A DNA stretch of 64,000 nucleotides from Apricaphanius iberus. Lineage: Eukaryota > Chordata > Actinopteri > Cyprinodontiformes > Aphaniidae. Below are positions 1 through 11,749 of this stretch, piece by piece; the stretch's first letter is position 1, and each line of letters begins with the position of its first letter. The notes beneath the pieces are model-generated. The model worked only from the letters and a program-made list of their open reading frames with translations, did no database searches and was not told where the DNA came from. A program made the position numbers and the translations under genes. Where the stretch lies: assembly GCA_028564705.1 (NCBI GenBank), contig JAPXFQ010002899.1, positions 1,054,001-1,118,000 on the forward strand. The letters run 5' to 3'.

Positions 1-475
1 AGTGGAAGTGGTTGAGGGGAACAGATACTTGAGAATAAACAGTGAAGCCGTCTACAAGAAGCGACAGAGCAGACTGTACTTTTTAGGAAGCTGAGGTCCT
101 TCAAAGTTTGCAGTAAGATGCTGCAAATCTTCTAAAAGTCTGTTGTGGAGAGTGTCATCTATTCGCCCATCATCTGTTGGGGCAGCAGCAGCAGAGCCAG
201 GGACTTAAAACGGCTCAACAACCTGATAAAGAAGGCTGGTTCTGTTCTTTAAAGCATCTGGAGACGGTGATGCAAAGAACGAGTCTTCACAAAATAAAAT
301 ACAAATTATGGAAAACCCTGAGCGTCCTGTTCACGATACCATCCTACAACAACAGAGTGTCTTCAGTCTGAGGCTTCTTCAGCTTAACAGATCTACACCA
401 GCTCCTTAAATAATTAATTACTGTAAGCTACAACAACACTTAATTTTCCTCTGGGGTCTATAAAGAATTTTTGAA
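1..475 (+). mobile_element. LINE 3' end fragment (reverse transcriptase C-terminus)
   Basis: Conceptual translation of the plus strand gives stretches such as SRLYFLRKLRSFKVC, then VVESVIYSPIICWGSSSRARD and LKRLNNLIKKAGSVL. This is the thumb and C-terminal region found in many fish non-LTR retrotransposons. The frame is broken after about 250 and the fragment ends near 475 with the usual tail wording (cctctggggtctataaagaa). It is a dead 3' fragment that runs in from the left edge. The clade cannot be assigned from this piece. Confidence 0.7.
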
Positions 476-764
476 ATTTGTATTCAAAGAGCTTGAATGA
501 TCTGCAGCCAGTTCTTTGTTAACTCGGCAGTGGGTGTTAGCAATTCTGGATGAAGCAGCAGCGTTTCCAGACTTCTGACTTTCAAGATGGCCAATTAACA
601 AGAGAAAATTCTCCCAAGATTCAGATTCTGCCCAGAGAGCTCCATGTTTTAGAGTCCACAGGCCTCAGTTCACATGTTAAATGTTAAAGAACACGACAGG
701 ACACTTAAAGACTAAAAGAATACGTCAGCTTGACTTGGGCTGAGCTCTGGAATCACGTTCCTCA

Positions 765-990
765 GACTGAAGAGACCAAAGTGGAGATGTTTGGTCATAA
801 TGCCAAGTAATACCTCAATCTATCGAACACGGTGGTGGAGGAGTGATGATTTGGGGTTGTTTTGCACCCATTGAGTTGACCGTAAACTTCTATAGAACGA
901 TAAATCCAAACTACTGTAACAGATCTACATCCCAACGACTGAATTGGAAAGGAATCAAGGTGATGCAATAGTCTAGCTAAAGTCTGATCC
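765..990 (+). mobile_element. Tc1-like transposase fragment
   Basis: The plus strand keeps several phrases of fish Tc1 transposase genes: gagaccaaagtggagatgtt, then the block around gtggtggaggagtgatgatt that encodes the GGG-VMVWGCF motif, then a piece near 950-975 (ggaatcaaggtgatgcaata). Middle parts are deleted and there are stops, so it is a relic. It lies just 3' of the last TBC1D17 exon in the window, inside that gene's next intron. Confidence 0.7.
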
Positions 991-1084
991 TTAAAGCTGA
1001 CTTTTAATATTTTTTGGTTAAATTGAAGGTAAATTTGTCTCCTCAGAAGGTGGAATGCGGTCAGATCTATCCTGAAACACCCAC

Positions 1085-4000
1085 CAAGATCGAAGTTGTA
1101 CATGCAGTAAGTCATCAGCACGTCGTGGAGCAGCGTCAGGCCGGGGTTGTCGTTGCCGGAGAAGAAAGTGTTGTTCCTGTCCGTCCTGTTGACGTCCCGC
1201 TCTGTCGGGGAACAGCAGAAAAAAGGCGGTTTGGCATCATCAACCACAACAGCTGCTGCTGCTGCAGGGCTCACGGAAAACAACAAACAGAGCTTTTGTT
1301 CTGCGGCGTGTGGCGGAGCGGACCTATCAGGCTCCTGTACCCTCTGAGGAGGGAGTTCCTCATCTCCTGCTCCTCACTAACCGACTTCCACTGCACCTTC
1401 ATCCTGAAGTACTCATCCCTGCCGACACACAAACGAGAAGAGAACCGTCTCATCGATAGAGCCGACTTGTAAAGCTGAACATGCAGGAGTGAGAGAACTG
1501 ACGTTTTGAGTCGAAGAATGTCCTCCCTTTCCTTTGAGGTGCTTTTCCAGGGATAGAAACCAAGGAGGAACTTCCAGACTTCTTTCCTGAGCGATGGAGT
1601 GATGCCCTGCAAGGTTTATACACATTTAGTTTGTGCTGTGTTACAAATAAACAACGTTCTGCTACTCCTCGTCCTGTCGTACCCCTCTGAACACCAATTC
1701 TTTGACTTTCTCTGGTTCTTTCACACGACCCTCAGCATCCAGAAACTCCTCCCATTTGTCCAGAGCTTGCCCCCTGGTCACTTCCGGCTTGGCGCCAAGC
1801 TCCACGCCCTGGATGGGGTAAACACAGACCATCATTAGGAGGCACGGTCACGTCTCCGACGCTCCCCATGTTGCTTTTGCGTCCTTTTCTTACGCAGGTG
1901 ATGAGCTCAAACCCAGGCTCGTCATCGGGCTGCGGCGGCAGACCCGGATCCTGAGCGGAGCGTGTGGCGGCGGTGTCGGGAGGCCGGAGAGCGGCACGGA
2001 AGAAGTTGGTGACCTTGGAGAATCCCCCAAATGTGGTGGCGTACGGGTCATGGATAAACCTCTGCTCGAGCGGGACAAAACATCACGGCAGTGTTACTAA
2101 AATAAAAGGACAAAACGTTTCGGGCTCGAGACGTTCGAGATCTTCCCGAACGTACCGCGACGATGTCGGCGCCTCCGTCGTCCAGGATCTTGTCGAAGGA
2201 CTGAGGGAAAGCAGCTGAGCTCGAGTCACGGGGGTAGGCGAGGAAGAGGCGTCCGTCAACAGGCGACCTGGAGAGGAAACGGACACCATGTGACCATCAG
2301 TTATCGGTATCCCAAGCAGAGGTCGAGATAGACATCATTCTTTGTCCGTCGTCACTTTGACCGACAGGGTAAAAAAAAAAAAATGGTGCTGGTGTCTATC
2401 TGCAGCAATCGTCTGATCAAATAGTGGGATTCCTACATACGTTTTTTCTCATGGGGTTTTGGATTTTTGCCTCAGACAAAAAGCTTCTCATGGGAGAATC
2501 CTTCAGCCTTTTAAAATGAGGAAACATTTCTCCACCTGAAGTCAAAAAGACTGTGAATGAACCATGTCCTGACCCGCAAACTATTGGAGGAAAGCAGGAG
2601 AAGTGTATATATATATATATATATATCATTTTTAGACTAGTCTATGATCATTTGTTTTATTCATTAAATTTTGTACAGTAAATCATATTTTAAAAGACAA
2701 AACTGATGCACTTTTGTATTATTCTTGTGTAATGTATCACATTAGGCATTAATGGTCAAAATTTATTTACAATAAAAGTTTAACACTCTTGTTTAAATAA
2801 CAGAAATGATTAGTAACTGAGGTTGGCTGCCATCTAGTGACTCTTTATAGTTACTGCAGAAAAAACGACTGGAGACATTTGCTCCACTTAACTGACCGGG
2901 AACTCAAAGTTTCCTCACTGGTGATTTGAGAGTAGAAGGAACGGCTTTAGCTCCGGTCCCGCTGCTTCATCGGTCCTAGCTGTGGTTGAGTTGTAGCTTA
3001 GCTAATAGCTACCTGCTAGCGTCAGCTAATGTGCTCTGTAGACGTGTGCTCTGATTTGATACAGGCAGTTAAAATGTTACCAGGTGTTGTTGTGAGTTGT
3101 ATGAGAACTTTTGAGAGTGACTTGATAGGGAAAACGCAATGTGTGGTTCCTTGTGATGAGGAAATCTGTGTAAATAGACGGTCGCCTGCTAACTGTTGCT
3201 ACGGCGTCCGAGTGGGACAGACAGTATGTAAACATGGCAGTGAACATGGAGGTGATCGCGGTCCTCTTTTGGAGGATAACAGCAGGCGTGCCAATGAGTG
3301 ATTTTATGAACGGCGATTAGACACTCACTGGTCCAGAACGATGTAATGTTGGAGAGCCCTCAGAAGTTCCCTGGTTCCCCCTCTATGGAAGTGCAGGGGA
3401 GGAAGCGGGTGGCCCCCTCTGCTCGTCAGAACCATGAAGTTCCGACCCAACGAAAAGCGGGCCCTGCGAAGGGAGTACAGCTCCGACAGCGGCAGGGAGA
3501 ACGCCCACTGGCCTGCGAGACAAAAAAATAAACTGTTTCGTTCGTTTTTCTTTGAATCAGCTCATGATTCAGAATGCAGGAAGAAGAGAGTCAAAACCTG
3601 AATCTTTCACTTGGGCGTGCTCGCGATCTTTCTTAACGGTGCTGATAACCGCCCAGTCAGGCTCGTATCCGGGGTCAAAGTTTGTGTCCTCCTCACCTCC
3701 TTCCCCGTCCTGATAGGGAACAAATAAAATCAAACAGAATCAGAGAAAATCCAAATATTTCGGAGTTTTTGGCGAGCTGACGATGGCCGACCTTTTTGCT
3801 GTAGAGGACTGCGGGTGCGCTGCGACCCTCGTCCTCCAGGGGGCTCCATTCTAAAGCCGGCACTCCAGCCTATAGAACATGAAATGGTTAGTTCATCTCT
3901 GTGCTTCCCTGGATCCTTGTTCGTTTCCCAGCAGATTTTCCTACCCGTTCCACAATGCGGATGAATCCTGGTATGCTTGTTTCCTGGTTGTTCCGTTTGG

Positions 4001-5655
4001 CATTTGTGTGGAGGTACACTCCCTCCTTCTCAAAAATCAGCTGAGAGGAAAAGAAAAATCCACAGTCAGGCTGCTATAGGCTAATACTAACTGGACAAAA
4101 GTTTGGAAATAAATCGTTTTCGAATAAATTAAACAAAATCTGAGATGACCTTTGTGTTTTTAGGCACTGCTCAAATAAAACAGAGATTTAGAGTCCTATT
4201 ATTTAAACATGTGATGATGTCTGCAAACAAAGAACTTAATCACAGGGGATGATGACGGTCACAATGGCTTTTTATTTATATTTCAAAGTCCACCTTCACC
4301 CCTCCATCTCCGACACCCACACACACAACACCAATAATATCAGTTATATAGTGTGTTTACTACAGCAATTGAATGATGAACATCTTCCTGTTCTACTTAT
4401 ATCGTCTGTATTTTCACATCTTTTATGCTTTGCCCTGTTGTTTGCTTCGAGCAACTGTTACTCTCTTTGGATCGTTTTGTATATGAACGTTCCCGTATAA
4501 ATACACTTTCCTTTCCTTAGACTTAAACCAGAAAGCATATATTTTGAGACAAAACAAAAAAAAATATGAAACATGCAATCTCAAAGCACCTTTTGAAGTT
4601 CATACTTCCTCTTACCTATTGTGAATCTTGAAATAAAAGTTTTTATGAAGGATTTTTCTTTTCGAGTTTTCTTATTTGCATCTGTTAACAACATCCATTA
4701 TTGACAAGACGCTAAAGGATCTCTCGACACCTGAACTTAGGATAATTTTGTCAAAAGAAAGGATTAAAGCTAGGTAAAAATCTCCTAAATCCTTAAGGTA
4801 GCTTGTGTTATAGTCTAAATGGGCATCAGTTAAACTTTTGAAACATTATTTTAAAAGGTACAAAATACTCAAAGTGTATTATGTTGGTGGCAAGAGTGAG
4901 GAAATGTTAGAAAACGTAGAGCAGGTCTAGCTGACAAGACTATATTAGTACTAAATGACATCAGCTATCCCCTCTAGATACATTACAACATAAACAAGCT
5001 AAGTATATAGAAGTATTACATTAATTCATTAATTTTTCAAGGCTGTGCACACCAATACAAAAAGATTATTGCACTTTTTATCCTACTTTGTTTGATAATA
5101 ACAGAGAATATGCGTAAATGTAGTTATCTATCGTTTTCTCCTTCTTTTGCGGGACAGAAATGTGGGACTGTTACATGTTTTAAAAGACGGAACTTTGAAC
5201 ATTTCAGCGTCCGAAACGCTTTAATAAAAACATTTCAAATACGTTAAACATCAGAAAGCAACGCACATAGTGATAAAAGAGAGGTAAGTCACATGATCGG
5301 GGTTACGCATTCATCAGATCAGGCAGTCACGATACGTTCAATAAAAACTTGTGTAGACTTTAGAGTTTTAAACAAACTCCCGGCAGAAGTATTTGTAATA
5401 TCAATGACACTAATTACGCCGCTGAAGGGAACCAACAGAACAGGTTTCCACCTTCCATTTAAAGCCTAAAATGAAGAGTGAAGCTGATAATGTCCTGGAT
5501 TACTGTGTTTCAACATTGTTCACCCGCTGTACTAACATTAAACCTCAACAGCAGATAACTGTTAGCAACCCGGATTATTTGGAGAAGCTATAAAGAATAA
5601 CTAAACGAATTACTATGTGAACAAATACCTTGTAATCTTCCACGTTTGCGCCCAT
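1085..5655 (-). CDS. tbc1d17: TBC1 domain family member 17, Rab GTPase-activating protein (5' part, 11 exons)
   Basis: Rab-GAP of the TBC1D15/17 family, which acts in endosomal recycling and autophagy. Exons (minus strand): 5655-5629, 4040-3945, 3869-3792, 3709-3598, 3512-3329, 2267-2156, 2061-1894, 1808-1683, 1606-1503, 1418-1324, 1201-1085. All have GT/AG borders and agree in phase, giving 406 codons. The protein starts MGANVEDYK, then FEKEGVYLHT (N-terminal region), LPPLHFHRGG, DEPGFEL and the TBC domain from about residue 302 (GITPSLRKEVWKFLLG). The arginine finger lies in ERDVNRTDR (R about 373). The glutamine-finger exon (YVQG in the family) is not in 1-1084, so the gene runs off the left edge. 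TBC1D17 is preferred over TBC1D15 because of wording such as NSLLRGYRSLIERDV and because AKT1S1 is the divergent neighbour. Intron 2268-3328 has no recognised element; intron 4041-5628 is AT-rich and repeat-poor. Confidence 0.92.
2606..2626. repeat. (TA)n microsatellite
   Basis: About ten TA dinucleotides inside the TBC1D17 intron between exons 6 and 5. Simple-sequence repeat, likely polymorphic. Confidence 0.9.
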
Positions 5656-5700
5656 TTTTTCTTGGCTTGAGTCGCTGCTTCGCTTCTTCCAAAACAAACC

Positions 5701-5769
5701 TGACGTCACACTTCCGTCTCCTGGAAAGTTCCGCCCACAGAACGGTAGTCACGTGACATGAGAGCCAAT
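5701..5769 (-). promoter_or_regulatory. Putative TBC1D17 core promoter: CRE, CACGTG palindrome, CCAAT
   Basis: Within 115 bp upstream of the TBC1D17 start codon lie a full palindromic CRE (TGACGTCA, 5701-5708), an ETS-like acttccg just after it, the 10-bp palindrome GTCACGTGAC (5748-5757), and a CCAAT box (5765-5769, plus orientation). GTCACGTGAC fits the CLEAR-type E-box bound by TFEB/TFE3. The motifs are read directly; their use as a promoter is inferred from position. Confidence 0.5.
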
Positions 5770-5831
5770 CAGATTGCTTTTATTACTGCAGATGCGGACA
5801 TAGCGTAATAATATATTCAAACAACAGGGAA

Positions 5832-5853
5832 ATATATATATATATATATATAT
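5832..5853. repeat. (TA)n microsatellite
   Basis: About eleven TA units just upstream of the TBC1D17 promoter region. The nearby sequence to about 6085 is AT-rich and holds no element I recognise. Confidence 0.9.
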
Positions 5854-6089
5854 TTAGATCTTTGGTGAAGTGTCACATGGTGGACACTAGGTGTCAGCCA
5901 ACGTCCTTTATTAAGATATTCATTCAAGCAGATTTGTTACCTCTATTATTGTATTATAATTACTCATACTCAATAAAATTAGGCAAAGTTTATTTAAACT
6001 ATAAACTATGTCCAGTTGTTGATTTTCTACTATTCTCCATTTGTTGTATTTGCTGTTATGTCAACTGTTAACGTTAGGGTAAAAAGTAA

Positions 6090-6437
6090 ATAGTAGGCAT
6101 GCAAAGAAACCGACACTGGTATTGGGCATTCTAATATACTCGTATCGTTATCGGTTTGTTAACAAATACCATGAACCAATACTTAAAATGTTGAAACACT
6201 GCCATATTTTTATTTTATAGTTTTGTGGTCATTTTCATAGATTTATTTTTATTTTTTATTCACCATTATTTATTGTAACACGCAGAGAAGAAAATAAAAC
6301 CTGTCTTGCAATTTATTGCATTTTCTAGTGTGGTAAAAAACTGTATCGGCAGTAGTACTTGGTCCTGGCAAGTACTCAAATCAAAGTATTGGTATCACAT
6401 CGGTTTGATTTTTTTTTTTTTATAGCTGCATCCCTAG
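6090..6437 (-). mobile_element. hAT-like MITE, 'CGATAC' family copy 1
   Basis: The ends carry a runs-of-cgatac/ggtatcg vocabulary (cgtatcgttatcggtttg near the left, agtattggtatcacatcggt near the right) and the right end closes with gcatcccta. The better-kept copy at 56399-56778 starts tagggatgcaacgatacc, so this copy is in the opposite orientation. The left end here is eroded. Non-autonomous; no coding capacity seen. Confidence 0.6.
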
Positions 6438-7335
6438 AAAGTAGCCCGGATTTGTAAAAGCTATACCTGGTCTGCCCCTCTTTTTGGCTGTAATACCTTC
6501 TTAGTGGGGGTATTAACTGAGATGATGCAGCTAACGGCTAAACGTTGTCACTCCGCTGTTATTAACTTTTTACTTTCTTTAACATAGAAAGTACTCCATC
6601 TTGAGTTCATTTGCTTTTGTTTCCACTCTGTTCCATCTTCTTAAACTTCCCGTCGTTGGTGGCAGATGGCCGCTCGTTCAGGTTCTGCCGAAGATTACTT
6701 CCTGCTAAAGGGGAGTTTTCCTCTCGACTATTGCTACATGCATGCTTAGTACGAGGGATTGCTGAAAAACTCAACAACACATGCGATTGTGACCATTGTG
6801 CAAAATCTTGCAGGAAGCAGCCATCAGAAGATGGGTACCTACATCATGAAAATATGGACGCATTAAGTTACAGTACTGAGGTGGGCTCTGGTGGTTAAAT
6901 GATGCTTAGTTGGAACTTACTCACCCAAAATGTGCCAAACAAAATCCAATCCCCCACATCATGATACCGCCACCAGTTGGAAGTATTGATACAAGGTGGG
7001 ATCAATGACAGGGTTAAGTAAAACTGGAAGTACACCAATATTTCTAATTAAAAGGATGCAAATAAAGGTAGACGGAGCAATAAAAGACTCAGTAAATCTC
7101 ACAACTTCAGCCTAAGAAACTAGATCGTTACTCGTTGAACTGGGACACGTGGGAGTAAACAAGCAGCTGGTCAGGTGTTCCTTGTAAAGTGGCCATTTAC
7201 ACTGGGTCTGGGGCCTGCAGGTTTTTCATTTTACACCGTAAACAAAAAGTGGGTGCTCGGTGCTAGTAGCGACAACCAAAACGCGCTTGTGCACAGCCAC
7301 AGATCACGTAGACAAACAGGTGACATCATCATGGG
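6438..7335. other. Intergenic, no gene seen
   Basis: Between the MITE and the SINE I see no exon-like sequence. The open frame 6611-6898 (plus) has no recognisable domain and no context to support it. A short catagaaagtactcc block near 6585 loosely resembles the unit joint of the array at 27165-28265, but the match is too short to call. Confidence 0.4.
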
Positions 7336-7612
7336 CAACTGTGGCTCAGTGGTAGAGTAGTTGGCTTGCAATCAGAGGGTTGTAGGTTCAATTCCAGCTT
7401 CCTCCAGTCACATGTCAATGTGCCCCTGGGCAAGGCACTTAACCCCCAAATTCTACATTGTCCTACCGAGCCATGTTGGGTGTCGGTGTATGAATGCGAG
7501 TGTGAATGGGTGAATGTGGCTTCAATGGGCTGAATGGGTGCTTCAATGTAAAGCGCTTTGAGTGGTCAGTAAGACTAGAAAAGCGCTATATAAGTTCTGT
7601 CCATTCACCATC
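7336..7612 (+). mobile_element. tRNA-derived SINE
   Basis: The head has pol III promoter boxes: box A TGGCTCAGTGG (7342-7352) and box B GGTTCAATTCC (7385-7395), at tRNA-like spacing. The body holds tgcccctgggcaaggcactt and the tail has aaagcgctttgagtggtcag and aaaagcgctatataagt, the common 3' end of a widespread fish SINE group. It is nearly full length. The tail is probably borrowed from a partner LINE, which is inference. Confidence 0.85.
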
Positions 7613-8221
7613 AAAGATGCGTCAAGTCAGAAACAAAACTGAAATAGACAAGAATAGTTGTTCTCTGAATTGTCAGTGATATTACGGACAACAAAATCTA
7701 ATGTATCCTTCTCAATAATATTAATATTTTTTATTTATTTTTTAAATTAAACACAAAAACATAATATACAGCAAAATTTAAAAACTAAATCTAAAACTAC
7801 TGCTGCTACTACTATAGTTATTATTATTATTATTACATTTCTGTATTAAACTCCTTTTTTTTGCGATTCTATTTTTCAGAGAGACTGGATTTAAGTTGTT
7901 ATGATTTACAAGCCAGTCATCAAAACTAATAGAGTAACATAATTCAAATCTCTCACTCAATTATTCCTTATATTATAGGAGCATATATTTTTGCATTCAA
8001 CATTTCTCTAAAAAATTACAGTTTTTCTTGTGAAATTAGTGCTTTAATTCACTTCAAATCATTTCAGACTTTATGTGTACCATTTGCTTGGCAGTACATT
8101 TAACATACTACCAACAAATATAACATAAAAACATAAATGCTAAAACGTATTCCGGAGGTTTGTAGCAGTGGTAGTAAAACTGTTAACTATAGCATTTTGT
8201 TCTACATTGTGACATCGGGTA
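7613..8221. other. AT-rich intergenic sequence
   Basis: About 600 bp of AT-rich sequence with a short (TAT)n run near 7820. No exon, RNA gene or element is recognisable. Confidence 0.4.
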
Positions 8222-8745
8222 TTGTCATCTTGACTTCAGAAGCTTGAGCTCACAGTGTAGTGGAGTAGAGGTGTCTTTTAAAATGCACCCACAGAGCCTT
8301 TGTACTTGATTAAAAAACAGTGCATCAAGGTTCAGCAGATGCTTTTTTGATATCTTACTCAACCACTTTACAATTTGGTATACAGTTCTTGTTTTTAAAA
8401 GACAAATTACCAAACCAAGGCACCAAGCAGAAGGATAAAAAGGATTCAATAAAGGCTTGATAAAACGAGGTCAGCAGTGATATTATCTATCTTAAAAAAG
8501 TTTTCTCAGGCAAAAAAAAATACGCTGCTTCCCCCTTTTTATAGACCGCCTAACAGTTAGCCTCAAATGACAATTTACTTTCAATCACTCTGCCAAGATA
8601 TTGGTATGTGTCAACACATTCCACTCTCTGGCCTTATGTTGTTGTCAGTCCTGTGGCTGAAGGGATTCCCCTAAAATCATTAAGCATATCTTTGGTTTTA
8701 AAAATGCTGTTCTGCAGGAAGGATTCAACACACCGCTGGACTGTA
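8222..8745 (-). mobile_element. LINE 3' fragment (minus strand)
   Basis: Minus-strand translation gives VECVDTYQYLGRVIESKLSF near 8550-8650 and, nearer the left end, VQRLCGCILKDTSTPLHCEL. These are the connection region and C-terminus of fish LINE reverse transcriptases. Stops and indels break the frame. It is a relic upstream of AKT1S1. Confidence 0.75.
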
Positions 8746-9199
8746 CGATTTCACCGTGGCAGGCTTCATTTCCCCTCAGCAGGCTGACCACCACAGAGTC
8801 TCATCTGCATATTTCAGAGAAAACAAGTTTTTCCTTCATTCTGCTATGACAAATATGTGTTGTGGGGAACCATCTGGTCAGCGAGAGTGTTGCTATCTCT
8901 CATTCTCTCTGAGGTGTTTGATTAAAAGAAAAGATAAAATCTAAAATCCACCCCACAAGGTTAAGAATCGGATTAAAATTGTCTTCATAATTAAACTGAA
9001 CTGAAATAATTTAAGATGTTTACATTACAATTACTATTTACAATATATTTTCTTTTAATCAGGACACTTTTTTTTTACAATGAACGTATTGGTTCTAAAC
9101 TTGAGATAGAATAAATAAATACAAATAGATAAATATAGATACATTTTTGCATTCAAAAATAAAATCTGCTTTTATTTTGAAATCGACAACCGGATATTC

Positions 9200-9345
9200 C
9201 TGAGCTACTGTCTGCTAGCTTTTCGCCGCTGGTGTCGAGGCTAGCTCGGGGAGAGAAACCGTGGGAGAAGGGCAGAGAGCGTGGGGTAAAAACTGTCATT
9301 AAACTTGGTCAACACCTGGCAGCGGACGAGAAGGAAACTGAACAG
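9200..9345 (+). other. Probable AKT1S1 5' untranslated exon
   Basis: A GC-richer island after an AT-rich stretch, ending in a good donor (aacag|gtaggt, exon end 9345). A polypyrimidine tract and acceptor (ttttccag, 12418-12425) then lead toward the AKT1S1 coding start at 12699. The transcription start is unknown. The open frame on the other strand at 9409-9639 is treated as chance. Confidence 0.45.
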
Positions 9346-9719
9346 GTAGGTGGAGGTTTCCCCTTCCTCTCCACCTCAGTGACGGCGAGTAAGGGCTGCT
9401 GTTAAAGGCTAAAAACGGAGCAGAGAGGCGGACTCATCAGCGGGAGTCTGTGCTGCACACAGCACTGGACTGAACAACAAGATAAACAACAACAGCTGCT
9501 GCAGCGGCCGCAGCCGCAAAGATAAGCAAAAAGCGTGCAGATTTAGCGGAGATAACGCTGTATGTGGAAAGGATTGATGCGGAGCGGAGGCTCTGCTAAC
9601 TGGAGCTACGGTTAGCATTGCTAAGTGACGCAACAACACACTGTTTTTTGTTTTTGCAGGTTTTTATGTTTAGCTGAACATATCTGAAGAGTGCAATCCA
9701 TAGGCATAGCTTGCACAGC

Positions 9720-10110
9720 GCAGGAGCAAACTGTTGATGGTGTTGTTTGTCACAACTTCAAACGATTGAAAAGCTAATCATGGGTATAACCGTCTTTTTC
9801 TGTGGAGTCCCTGCTTCATACACGACCATCAGTAAGCTTCTGACATGGCTGGATGTTTGGCTTTGGCTTAGTTCTAGCATTTTCAATGGGGTTGATGTCA
9901 GAGGAAATCAAGAACGTTCATGTTATCCTGCTTTATCCGTCCAGAACCGGTTCCGATGTGTTTTAGGGTCGTTCTCCTGCTGTTAGACAGAACTGTGTCC
10001 AAGTTTTAGCTGTTGGTTGGATGTCACCCTCCGTCCACTTTGGTCAGTGGTCGCAAAATAAGGTGTTGGCATGATGCCGCCACCACTGTGCTTTGCAGTT
10101 TGGTTCAGTG
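9720..10110 (-). mobile_element. Decayed Tc1/mariner-like fragment
   Basis: The minus strand includes the complement of ggcatgatgccgccaccact (10068-10087), the signature left by the GGGS motif of fish Tc1 transposases, and ggtcgttctcctgctgttag nearby, matching the region before it. Heavily mutated. Lies in the first AKT1S1 intron. Confidence 0.5.
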
Positions 10111-11213
10111 GTTTTGGGTTTGAAAAGCCTCGCCTATATCTGGTCACTATTAGCATGTCACTCAGCTTTTGTCTCATTGTTCGATAAGATATATCGCCGT
10201 ATATTCTGATTCTTAAAACTTACTTACTGTAGAAAAACTGTCCCAGCATTCGAAACACTCCAACCTGTTTCATTCATAACACAGCCATTATTATTATTAC
10301 TGGAGCGAAGAAGGTGAAAACAACCACCAACTACCAGCCGTACTTTAAATTTTACTACAAATATTACTGTCATCATTAACGGTTCTATTCAAATACGGGC
10401 GATATAATCTAATGCATGTGCGGTAACAGTATCGCGACATATTCTTTTTTCCCCCCTTTATATATGTCAAAATTATTGCCTATGAGCATTCTTACTTTCC
10501 AGATACATTTCAGCAGAACAACTTCCAAAAGGTTTAGAATGCAATTAAAACTTTTTTTTTGTTAAAAATACATTTAAATAGAAATTCAAATCTTTTTCCA
10601 AAATAATGAAACAAAAAATTCTAACAACCTAAAAAAAAGATGAAGACATTTCAAATTAAATATAAATATTATGAAAATAAATAAATAAATAAAAAAGTCT
10701 GCTTTCCTGGTTACTTATTTTTTTATTCTAATATTGCACAAACGGAAACCTGCACACGTTTGAATTAAAAATGAGTCGGAGTTCAACAGGTTTCTTTTCC
10801 ATTAAATGAGAAACATTTTTTATCAAACTTGCAAAATCTAGTGTAAAGACAAACACAGAACATGAGTATTTATCTTCCTTATCGGCACAGCTTGATGACA
10901 TCCATCGAAATGCATAGCGGTGGTATGGCAGTTTAGTCAAAATCTCTCATTTCTACCTGATACCTTTTATATTTCCCAGTACTAATTCAAATTATAAAAA
11001 ATACAAAGCATGCTTTCGAATACTGATACAATATCATGACATAAAATATCATGATATATTGGAGTATTGGTATTTTTTTACATTCCTAATAAGTGTTATT
11101 TTTCGTACTTTTTTCAATATAGAAGCCTTGCATCCTCATGAAAGTATTCTCCACACGAGGCCTTTCGTTTTTTCCACGTAGGGCGCTGTGAACAGTGTTG
11201 TGGTCAAGTCACT

Positions 11214-11570
11214 AGGGCTGCAACAACGAATCGCTAAAATTCTATGATAAAAAGCGTTGGCAACAAATTTCGTCATCGATTTGTTGTCTAGTGTAACCTT
11301 TAATTTAACAGTTGAAGCGTGGAACTCGTCACGCAGGCTGCAGCAGAGCATCGCAGGAGTAGGTAGACCCAAGACAATAAAAACGTCCAAAGTTTGGGGA
11401 TACTTTATCTTAAACAATGCAAAGACGCCTGTTACCTGCAACGTTTGTATGTCCGAGCTTGCCTGACACGGCAGTACAACGGTGATGATGCAGCATCATA
11501 AACCCAAGCATGTCGGAGTCATCAGTGAGGAAGGGGAGAGCTCAGCGTCTGTGTAAGTTGGGAAAAAACG
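11214..11570 (+). mobile_element. hAT relic with a BED zinc-finger coding remnant
   Basis: It opens with tagggctgcaacaacgaatc, a hAT-type end. The plus frame at 11380-11530 reads SKVWGYFILNN...VTCNVCMSELA, stop, then HGSTTVMMQHHKPKH. This is the CxxC...HxxxxH layout of a BED finger from a hAT transposase, with the expected W codon turned into TGA at 11464-11466. No catalytic domain follows. Lies in the first AKT1S1 intron. Confidence 0.65.
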
Positions 11571-11749
11571 GTTACTTTTTAAGTAGTGAATCGTAGCGTC
11601 TCGGCAAGAGAAGTCTGTAAGAGTTTGGTGCATTTCTACTCTCCATCCAGCTTATCATGCATGGCTAGACAAACAAACAGTGAGCAACATGTGTTAAAAA
11701 AATTGATCGACAGTACAGAAGTTGTTGCTGTTTATTTATGCAGTTGCAT

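Noticed and set aside
795..1286. 163-residue minus-strand open frame taken as one protein
   Set aside because: Only its middle (1085-1201) is a TBC1D17 exon; the rest reads through intron and the Tc1 relic.
1085..5655. Assignment to TBC1D15
   Set aside because: Sequence wording is nearer TBC1D17 and the divergent AKT1S1 neighbour is the TBC1D17 arrangement.
9409..9639. 76-residue minus-strand frame near the AKT1S1 first exon
   Set aside because: Antisense to a GC-rich promoter-proximal region; no recognisable family.
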